A stretch of 64,000 bases of DNA from Polyangia bacterium (GTDB lineage Bacteria; Myxococcota_A; Polyangia; Nannocystales; Nannocystaceae): contig JAUHWG010000027.1 in NCBI GenBank assembly GCA_030424595.1, positions 62,001-126,000 on the forward strand, given 5' to 3'. Below the pieces are notes generated by a model. That model was not told the origin of the DNA and made no database searches. It was given only the letters and a program-made list of their open reading frames with translations. The translations under genes were made by a program, and so were the position numbers. Position 1 is the first letter of the stretch; the number at the start of each line of letters is the position of its first letter. Below, one piece after another: positions 57,953-64,000 of the stretch.

Positions 57953-58723
57953 ATGGCCCTATCGATCGACCTTCGCGGACACCTCGCGCTCGTCACCGGC
58001 TCTAGCGGCGAGCTCGGCCGGGTGATCGCCGACACGCTCGCCGCGGCCGGAGCCGATCTCGCCCTCCACGTTCGCCGCGAGAGCACGACCGCCGAGGCTC
58101 TACGATCGACGATCGAGGCCCGCGGTCGCAGAGCCGCGATCTTCGCGGCCGACATCGGTGACCCCGGGTCGATCCGGGCGATGCAGGCGGCGATCGAGGA
58201 GCGCCTCGGCGCGCCGTCGATCGTCGTGATCAACGCGGTCCAGCAGATCCACCCCTGGAGCCGCATCCTCGACGAGTCGATCGCGGACTACGAGAGCCAG
58301 CTGCGGACCTGCGTGATCCAGAGCGTCGGCCTCGCCCAGGCCTTCGTCCCGCGGATGATCGAGCGGGGCTGGGGCCGCGTGATCGGGATAAGCAGCGAGT
58401 GCGCGATCGAGTGCGGCCCTTCGCAGTCCGCCTATGTCGCCGGCAAGCGCGGCATGGACGGGATCCTCCGGGTCCTCGCCCGAGAGGTCGGCAGCCGCGG
58501 GATCACCGTCAATCAGATCGCCCCCGGCTGGACGATCACGGACCGCGAGCGCGCTGCAGGCGTCCCCGCGGCTCCAGACTACCTCGCAAAGGTTCCGCTC
58601 GGCCGCCGCGGCGAGGACTTCGAGATCGCCAACGTCGTCGCCTTTCTCGCCTCGGAGCTCGCCTCCTTCGTCAGCGGCGCGTTCATCCCGGTCAGCGGCG
58701 GCAGCGTGATGCCTGGGATCTAG
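57953..58723 (+). CDS. Short-chain dehydrogenase/reductase
   Basis: 256 residues. The cofactor motif TGSSGELG spans residues 15-22, followed by HVRRES at the position selecting NADP(H). The NNAG motif is replaced by NAVQ (94-97). The catalytic residues are Ser147/148 in GISSE and Y161-x3-K165 in YVAGK. The C-terminal FVSGAFIPVSGGSVMP is typical of classical SDRs such as 3-oxoacyl reductases. Start 57953 has GGAG about 6 nt upstream, immediately after the CAGG tract. Substrate unknown. Confidence 0.9.
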   Translation: MALSIDLRGHLALVTGSSGELGRVIADTLAAAGADLALHVRRESTTAEALRSTIEARGRRAAIFAADIGDPGSIRAMQAAIEERLGAPSIVVINAVQQIHPWSRILDESIADYESQLRTCVIQSVGLAQAFVPRMIERGWGRVIGISSECAIECGPSQSAYVAGKRGMDGILRVLAREVGSRGITVNQIAPGWTITDRERAAGVPAAPDYLAKVPLGRRGEDFEIANVVAFLASELASFVSGAFIPVSGGSVMPGI

Positions 58724-59008
58724 CCTGGGGTTTGGGATCGGCCCCTCGCTCGAGCTCCTCTGCAGCGCTGTGTCGTCGCCGACGCCTCCACCCGGTGGAC
58801 ATGGGCGGGAGCGCCCGAGCGCCGCCGGAGAGGGCTCCGAGCGCTCGCGCGGGGAGCCCCGCGGCCTCCCCGAGAGTGCGCTCCTGATCTGCGGTCGGCG
58901 GGCCGCCCCCCTCCGAGCGGATGACCGCGTCAACACCCGATCCGCGGCCCCCTCGGCGCCGCACTGTTCGCCCGCGACGGGGCCCCTAGGGGTATCATCT
59001 CGCGGCCG
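58724..59008. other. Intergenic region of about 285 bp
   Basis: No gene or repeat recognised. The only feature is a -10-like TATCAT at 58993-58998, ending 10 nt before the kinase ATG. Confidence 0.4.
58993..58998 (+). promoter_or_regulatory. -10-like motif of the Ser/Thr kinase gene
   Basis: TATCAT ends 10 nt before the ATG at 59009; no Shine-Dalgarno between. Confidence 0.35.
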
Positions 59009-60934
59009 ATGGGGAGCGCAGAGCAGGGGAATACGGGCTCCGATGGGATGTCCCCGTCGGGAGACGCCGACCTGTCGACCGTCCCCGGGGCCGAGGCCTC
59101 ACCGCCGACCCACCGAGGGGTGGACGCCTCGAGCTCGTCGTCGATGGCGACGCTCCTCCAGACCTCGACGCCCGCCGTCGAGGCTCCCGCGGCGCCCGAA
59201 GAGGAGAACGCCGAGCCGGACTTCTCCGAGTGGTTCGGCCGGACGATCGACGGTCGCTACAAGATCGTCGAGCTCCTCGGCGAGGGCGGGATGGGGGCGG
59301 TCTTCGTCGCCGAGCACCTCGCCCTGCGCAAGCAGGTCGCCCTCAAGATCATCCGCCCGGAGTTCGCCGGCGTCCCGGAGATCGCCGCCCGCTTCACCCG
59401 CGAGGCGATGGCGACCGGCAAGCTCGATCACCCGCACGTCGCCTCCGCCCTCGACTACGGGATGCTCCCCGACGGCGCGGCCTACCTGGTGATCCAGCTG
59501 GTCCGCGGCAAGGCGCTGCGCAGCCTCCTCGACGAGCACTCCCTGCCCTGGCCGACCGCATGTGACATCGCCGGCCAGATCGCCGACGCCCTCGCGGGGG
59601 CCCACGCGGAGGGGATCGTCCACCGCGATCTCAAGCCCGACAACGTCCTCCTCGAGCTCCGCGATGACGGCCGCTACCTCGCCAAGGTCGTCGACTTTGG
59701 CATCGCCCGGGTCGCGACCGATCCCAGCGCCGCGGCGACCCCCGGCGACGGCCTCACGCGGATGGGCATGGTGATGGGCACCCCCGGCTACATGTCGCCA
59801 GAGCAGGCGCTGGGCGAGGCAGTCGACCATCGCACAGATCTCTACGCCCTCGGCGTCGTGCTCTGGGAGAGCATCGCCGGCAGGCCGCTCTTCGTCGCCG
59901 AGAGCTTGACCGAGCTCATCGCCAAGCAGCTCGCCGACGCGCCGACGCCCCTCGCCTCGGTCACCGGACAGCCGATCCCGGAGCCTATCGATGAGCTGAT
60001 CCTGCAGCTCCTCTCGCGCACAGCCGCCTCCCGCCCGGAGAGCGCCGCCGAGGTCCGGGACACGCTGCGGAAATTCGCGGCGGCGGGGGCCCAGGGCGAG
60101 GGCGATCTGACCACCCTCCCCGGCGGATCGTTCGGCGTCCAGCGGCGGACCGAGCGGGCGCCGACCGTCGCCATGGTCCCGCGGCCAGCGAGCGCGATAC
60201 GCAGGCTGCGAGCGGAGCTGCGTCGCCGCTGGGCTCAGGATCGTCGATCGATGCTCGCCCTCGGCGGGGTCGTCGGCGTGCTCCTCCTGGTCGGCGTCAT
60301 CGGCCTCGCGAGCGGAGACGACGAGGGCTCTTCGGACGACCCGCAGCCGCCCTCCGAGGCGATGCTCATGGCCGACACCGCCAGCGATGAGGCTGGGAGC
60401 GACGCGGACTCGGACGCGGGCAAGGACAAGGACAAGGCCAAAGACAAGGACAAGGCCAAAGACAAGGACAAGTCCAAAGACAAGGACGACGCGGACAACA
60501 AAGATCCCGCCGCGACCGGAGGCGACGAGAGCAGCGGTCAGGGGATCCTCGCCGCAGCGTCCGAGATCGCCGGGCAGATCGACGCGCTCCTCAACGGCGA
60601 AGAGGCCGGGGAGCGAAGAGCCGCCGCCGCCGCGCTCCTGGAGGAACCGGACGCCCTGCCGCCGGTGATCGTCGCCCTCGCTGAGCTCGAGCTGGCCAAG
60701 CGGTGCAAGGACAAGAAGGCGAAGATCATCGCCCTGACCGAGCTCGGCGACCCACAGGTGCGACCTGCGCTCGAGCGAGTCTCAGCGCTGCCGCGCAAGG
60801 GCTGCCCCCCCTTCGGTCAGGGTGACTGCTGGAAGTGCCTGCGGCGGACGGTGAAGAGCTCGCTCGCGACCCTCGCCAAGGCCGGCGCCCCCCCGGAGAA
60901 GACTCAGGACAAGAGCAAGAGCAAGGGCAAGTAG
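59009..60934 (+). CDS. Membrane-bound serine/threonine protein kinase with helical C-terminal domain
   Basis: 641 residues. A Ser/Ala/Pro/Glu-rich leader of about 75 residues precedes a complete Hanks kinase domain (about 84-360): GEGGMGAVF loop, VALK with Lys113, VHRDLKPDN, DFGIAR and the SPEQA motif. A juxtamembrane segment is followed by one hydrophobic helix (about 415-433), a highly charged KDKDKAKDKDK linker and an extracytoplasmic helical domain (about 505-630) with a CWKC motif in QGDCWKCLRR. The outer domain probably senses a signal. The stop overlaps the GTG of the GIY-YIG gene. Confidence 0.93.
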   Translation: MGSAEQGNTGSDGMSPSGDADLSTVPGAEASPPTHRGVDASSSSSMATLLQTSTPAVEAPAAPEEENAEPDFSEWFGRTIDGRYKIVELLGEGGMGAVFVAEHLALRKQVALKIIRPEFAGVPEIAARFTREAMATGKLDHPHVASALDYGMLPDGAAYLVIQLVRGKALRSLLDEHSLPWPTACDIAGQIADALAGAHAEGIVHRDLKPDNVLLELRDDGRYLAKVVDFGIARVATDPSAAATPGDGLTRMGMVMGTPGYMSPEQALGEAVDHRTDLYALGVVLWESIAGRPLFVAESLTELIAKQLADAPTPLASVTGQPIPEPIDELILQLLSRTAASRPESAAEVRDTLRKFAAAGAQGEGDLTTLPGGSFGVQRRTERAPTVAMVPRPASAIRRLRAELRRRWAQDRRSMLALGGVVGVLLLVGVIGLASGDDEGSSDDPQPPSEAMLMADTASDEAGSDADSDAGKDKDKAKDKDKAKDKDKSKDKDDADNKDPAATGGDESSGQGILAAASEIAGQIDALLNGEEAGERRAAAAALLEEPDALPPVIVALAELELAKRCKDKKAKIIALTELGDPQVRPALERVSALPRKGCPPFGQGDCWKCLRRTVKSSLATLAKAGAPPEKTQDKSKSKGK

Positions 60935-61197
60935 TGGACCCCTGGTACGTCTACGTCCTGCTCTCCGCCGACGGCCGTCGGACCTATGTCGGCGTGACCA
61001 CAGACCTCGAGCGGCGCCTCTCCCAGCACAACGGCGAGCTCCCCGGCGGGGCCAAGGCGACCCGCCAAGGGCGGCCGTGGAGCATCGGCGCCCACGAGGG
61101 ACCGCTCGAGAGCCGCAGCGAAGCCCAGAAGATCGAGTACCGCCTCAAGCGTCGCCGGGGCCTCCGCCGCCTGAGCGAGCCGCTCAACGCGGAGTAG
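60934..61197 (+). CDS. GIY-YIG domain protein (UvrC/UPF0213-like nuclease fold)
   Basis: 87 residues from a GTG that shares a base with the kinase TAG stop. The GIY-YIG motif appears as WYVYVLLSADGRRTYVGVT. Next come TTDLERRLSQHN with the catalytic-type Arg and His, and SEAQKIEYRLKRR with the family Glu. Length and layout match small UPF0213/URI-type proteins whose nuclease role is mostly untested. Translational coupling to a Ser/Thr kinase is unusual, though it may only reflect compact packing. Confidence 0.85.
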   Translation: MDPWYVYVLLSADGRRTYVGVTTDLERRLSQHNGELPGGAKATRQGRPWSIGAHEGPLESRSEAQKIEYRLKRRRGLRRLSEPLNAE

Positions 61198-61207
61198 CCG
61201 ACTACGG

Positions 61208-61265
61208 TCGATCCTCCGCGTCGACCCTCCGCTTCGACGCCCCGCTTCGACCCCTCCGCTTCGAC
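61208..61265. repeat. 13-14-bp tandem repeat after the GIY-YIG gene
   Basis: Four units of the form TCGACCCTCCGCT, plus a partial fifth, begin 11 nt after the stop codon at 61197. Confidence 0.75.
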
Positions 61266-61406
61266 GGGGTCTGCACCGTCAGCCTCGCCCCGTCCTAGGC
61301 GGCGACCTCAGCGAGCTGAGAGCACCCGAAGATCCAGGGCCGTGAGCAGACGGCACCGTGATAGCCGCGAACTCCTCGCCGAACGACCGAGCACGCTCAA
61401 GCCCTC

Positions 61407-62699
61407 TCAGCAGGGACAGCCGTAGACCGGGACCTGGAAGGTCACGTCGCCCTCCCAACCGCCGGGCTCAGGCTCACCGGCGAGCGACAAGGTCTCGCCC
61501 ATGACATCGCCGCCGATCATCCAACGCAGCGACTCCCCGTTCTCATCGTCGACCCCGACCTCGCCGAGGAGGACTGTGATGTCAAAGTCCACCTCCCGCG
61601 GGAGGCGGCGCAGCTCCCCGTCGCCGACCTCGAAGAGCCAGACCGCTCGGCCGTCGAAGCCCTCGCCGCAGACCGCCCCGCGGTCGCGCAGCTCGACGAT
61701 CAGCAGCTCACGCTCGCCGCCCTGCTGCTGCCAAGAGCGCACCTGAAGGTGGGTGTCGACGAACTTTGAGAAGCTGTCGGTCTCCGCCCGCCAAGCCGCG
61801 GGGAGCTCCCGGCGATACTCACGATAGGCCCGACGCAGCAGGGCAAACTCGGGCTCCGCCGCGAGCTGCGGGATGACCGATGAGCGCAGCTCCGCGGCCT
61901 CCTGCGGATCCATCGTCGCCCGCACGTAGGCGATCGGCGCAGGGGCCTCGGCCGGCCAGGCGATCCCGTCGCCGCAGGGGCGCGGACCCTCGAGCTCGGC
62001 GACCAGGGCCAGCGGATCCGTCATCGCCTCGTTCACTCGCGCCCGCCGCCCCGCGCGGGTCGTCGGCATCGCCCGGCCCCACTCGTCTTCGAGGTACTCC
62101 TCGGCGTAGAGGGCGAGAGCGCCGACCTTCGCCGCACAGGTCGCGCCGCCGATCCCGTGGACGACGACCTCCTGCCCAGACGCTCGCCCCATCGCCGCCG
62201 GTACGCGCTCATGGACCACAGAGCGCCGCGCCCAGAGCCGCTCCTCACCGACGCCGCCCCGCACCGGGCCACGCCCCCAACCTGCCTCCGGGAAGGACGA
62301 GAGGACGAGGTCGCCGCCCCGGGCGAGGAAGAGCGGGAGGCCGCGCGCGCTGCGGAGGACCATAAGATCCTCGGCGCCATCTTCGGGCTCGGCGGCCTCA
62401 GGAGCCGCCCCGGTCGCGAGCCCCGACCCCTGGTCGCCCGCGACCGGGGTCACGGCCTCGGCCCCTGGCCGCGCGCCCGTCGGATCGAGCGGGCACTCGC
62501 CTGTCTCAAGAATAGATGTCTCATAGGACATGTCGAGATCGAGGTCAGACTCAGCGACGACAACCCCCCCGCGGCCGCCGGTCTTCGTCGCCCCAGCACA
62601 CTCCGCGGCGCTCCAGCGCTGCGAGGCCGCAAGCATGATCGCGAGAGGGGCGAGCAGGAGCGCGCCGACGGCCATGGTCTCGAGGTTGTTGCGTGGCAT
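61407..62699 (-). CDS. Single-anchor exported protein of unknown function
   Basis: 430 residues. The N-terminus MPRNNLETMAVGALLLAPLAIML is a signal anchor. The rest is extracytoplasmic, with Cys pairs (CAGATK, GECPLD, CAAKVG, CGEGF, YGCPC) suggesting disulfides, and segments EVVVHGIGGATC and ELLIVELRDRGAVCGEGFDGRAVWLFEVGDG. No family recognised. Start 62699 is preferred because upstream residues are not signal-like; 62675 is an alternative. No Shine-Dalgarno is visible. It follows the truncated TPR-like gene across a 12-bp repeat array. Confidence 0.68.
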   Translation of the reverse strand: MPRNNLETMAVGALLLAPLAIMLAASQRWSAAECAGATKTGGRGGVVVAESDLDLDMSYETSILETGECPLDPTGARPGAEAVTPVAGDQGSGLATGAAPEAAEPEDGAEDLMVLRSARGLPLFLARGGDLVLSSFPEAGWGRGPVRGGVGEERLWARRSVVHERVPAAMGRASGQEVVVHGIGGATCAAKVGALALYAEEYLEDEWGRAMPTTRAGRRARVNEAMTDPLALVAELEGPRPCGDGIAWPAEAPAPIAYVRATMDPQEAAELRSSVIPQLAAEPEFALLRRAYREYRRELPAAWRAETDSFSKFVDTHLQVRSWQQQGGERELLIVELRDRGAVCGEGFDGRAVWLFEVGDGELRRLPREVDFDITVLLGEVGVDDENGESLRWMIGGDVMGETLSLAGEPEPGGWEGDVTFQVPVYGCPC

Positions 62700-63022
62700 C
62701 ACCGGGACGAACGCGACGGGTCGCCCACCTCTTCCCGAGCCGGTCGATCGAAGCTCGCCGCCGCTGTGAGCGGCAAGGACAGGCGACCGGCCTCGCAGCC
62801 AGAAAGCTCTACGAATCACCTCGGCGACCACGACCGCCGGCGAGGACAGGCGCGGCAGCGAGCGCGTGCGGAGCTCTCGCCGCGGGACGCGTGGGGCGAG
62901 CCCCGCGGGTCCACCTGCCGAGCGATCCGCCGACCGATCCGCCGAGTAATCCGCCGAGCAATCCGCCGAGCCTTCCGCCGAGCGCTCCGCCGACCGATCC
63001 GCCGCTCGATCTGCGGCGCGAT
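62700..63022. other. Intergenic region of about 320 bp, one third tandem repeat
   Basis: It is dominated by the 12-bp array at 62917-63024. The rest shows nothing coding. Confidence 0.45.
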
Positions 63023-63024
63023 CT
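62917..63024. repeat. Nine 12-bp tandem units ending in a stop codon
   Basis: Units such as GCCGACCGATCC and GCCGAGCAATCC run without a gap. The last ends inside the stop codon (63023-63025) of the minus-strand gene to the right. Confidence 0.85.
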
Positions 63025-64000
63025 AGAAGCGACCGCGGAGCACCATACCGCCGCCGCTCGGGCCGAAGCTCGGGCTGAGGGCGATGTTCTCGCGACGGTT
63101 GAGCCGGCGATGCTTGCGGATGCCAAGGGCGCCGAGGACGACAAAGCCGACGCCGGCCGCGATCCCGCCGATCCCGAGGGCGGTGTACATCTTGCCCTTG
63201 GTCTCGTCGCTGAGGGTCGCGGCGGTGGTCGACGTCGTCGTGCCGGTCCCATCGTCGGTCCCGGTCCCGGTCCCGTCGTCGGTCGTCGTGTCCTCGTCCG
63301 CGAAGCGAGCGATCGCCGTGTCTGTGCTCTCGTCGGTCTGGAAGCGGGGCTCGGTCCGCGCCCAGTAGAGCAGGTAGGAGCCGCCCCCGATCACCGCGAT
63401 CCCGCCGATCGTCGCCACCAGGGTCCAGGCCGGCAGGGGATCACGACGCTTGCTGACGTCGAGCGGCCGTCCGCCGATGGCCGTGTTGTACTCGGGCGGC
63501 GCCCGCAGCAGCGTCATGTCTTCGCTGTTGTCGATCAGCTCGGTGACCTCCGCGAGGAGCTCGCGGGCGTCATCGGTCTCGGCGTAGCCGTTGCAGCGCA
63601 CGTCGTAGGCGCTCTTGCAGGCCCGCATGTAGGCGTGGATCGTCGACCGCCCGGAGAAGAGCGCCTCGCGCTCCTGGGTCTCGGCGTAGACCTGCTTGTA
63701 GGCGTTGACCGCGTTGATCAGCATGACCGAGCGGTTCATGTGGGTCTTCTTGCCCTCGGGCGTCACCTCGAGGGCGAGGCTCCACAGCTCGCCTGCGGTC
63801 CGGTAGTTGCCCCCGTCGAAGGCGGCCCGGGCCTGCTCGTCGTACTCGGCCCCGGTGGGCTCTACCGGCTCCGCCTCGACCGCCTCGCCCTCGACCGCCT
63901 CGCCCTCGACCGCCCCGCCCTCGACCGCCTCGCCCTCGGGCTCAGCCTCCGCCGGCGGCTCCTCGTCGACCTTCGTCGGCTTCTTCTTGGAGCTCTTCCC
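63023..64000 (-). CDS. Membrane protein with a TPR-like domain, N-terminus missing (right edge)
   Basis: 325 codons in the window, open at the right edge. The visible part begins SSKKKPTKVDEEPP, followed by an acidic EAVEG-repeat linker. A helical domain resembles TPR (EYDEQARAAFDGGNYRTAGELWSLALE and INAVNAYKQVYAETQE). Two hydrophobic helices follow (LPAWTLVATIGGIAVIGGGSYLLYW and a later ALGIGGIAAGVGFVVLGALG) around a Thr/Asp/Gly-rich loop. This layout is common in myxobacterial proteins of unknown role. A signal peptide would lie outside the window. Confidence 0.72.
   Translation of the reverse strand, partial: GKSSKKKPTKVDEEPPAEAEPEGEAVEGGAVEGEAVEGEAVEAEPVEPTGAEYDEQARAAFDGGNYRTAGELWSLALEVTPEGKKTHMNRSVMLINAVNAYKQVYAETQEREALFSGRSTIHAYMRACKSAYDVRCNGYAETDDARELLAEVTELIDNSEDMTLLRAPPEYNTAIGGRPLDVSKRRDPLPAWTLVATIGGIAVIGGGSYLLYWARTEPRFQTDESTDTAIARFADEDTTTDDGTGTGTDDGTGTTTSTTAATLSDETKGKMYTALGIGGIAAGVGFVVLGALGIRKHRRLNRRENIALSPSFGPSGGGMVLRGRF

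Overview
The window is about 64 kb of very GC-rich DNA with strong G/C at third codon positions. It is dominated by secreted lipoproteins that carry a lipobox Cys followed by Thr/Ser/Gly/Asp/Glu-rich linkers. It also has eukaryotic-type Ser/Thr kinases, EGF-like and fibrinogen-like modules and CGDG-type Cys-rich repeats. This combination points to a myxobacterium, most likely of the Nannocystis/Plesiocystis/Enhygromyxa group. That placement is inference from domain content, because no rRNA is present. I saw no tRNA, rRNA, transposase, prophage or CRISPR-Cas genes.

Layout. 1-9.2 kb: the N-terminal part of a Ser/Thr kinase, a GxSxG lipoprotein, a geranylgeranyl-reductase-like flavoprotein, a fasciclin lipoprotein, and an overlapping zinc-peptidase / coiled-coil membrane protein pair. 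9.4-15 kb: a small unknown, a Rieske oxygenase, two paralogous lipoproteins and a saccharopine-dehydrogenase-like oxidoreductase. 15.3-25.5 kb: an EGF-like lipoprotein, an AsmA-like protein, a sensor histidine kinase, a thioesterase, hydrolases, a LOG-family enzyme, a glutaredoxin/A-type/rhodanese fusion and ApaG. 25.5-33 kb: lipoproteins, a group-2-like sigma factor with a good promoter, a PepSY-like and a Spy/CpxP-like periplasmic protein. 33-36.7 kb: a three-gene operon of a membrane-anchored alpha/alpha-toroid protein, a small anchored protein and an HTTM (vitamin-K-carboxylase-like) membrane protein.

37.3-47.6 kb: a ten-gene minus-strand operon that matches the acyl-activation, glycosyl/acyl-transfer and export half of an aryl-polyene (APE) pathway, with an MIO-type aromatic ammonia-lyase inside it. 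The ketosynthase, ketoreductase and second dehydratase genes are not in the window. 48-51.7 kb: a three-gene export operon (lipoprotein, CxxCH lipoprotein, Tat-exported DUF1501-like protein) ending in a strong terminator. 51.7-64 kb: a repeat-rich 1-kb intergenic region, hydrolases, a PHA-regulator gene followed in frame by a startless 110-codon ORF, an SDR, a Ser/Thr kinase coupled to a GIY-YIG protein, and a truncated TPR-like membrane protein.

Two window-wide patterns stand out. First, at least five copies of a fold-back element (about 78-175 bp) occur between genes. Its outer end reads TAG-(G/C)AGGCCGTGG, and in three copies that TAG is the stop codon of a gene. Second, many genes have an extended -10-like motif (TGnTAnnnT) only 6-12 nt before the start codon, which suggests widespread leaderless or near-leaderless transcripts. 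Genes with a clear Shine-Dalgarno sequence have the motif further upstream or lack it.
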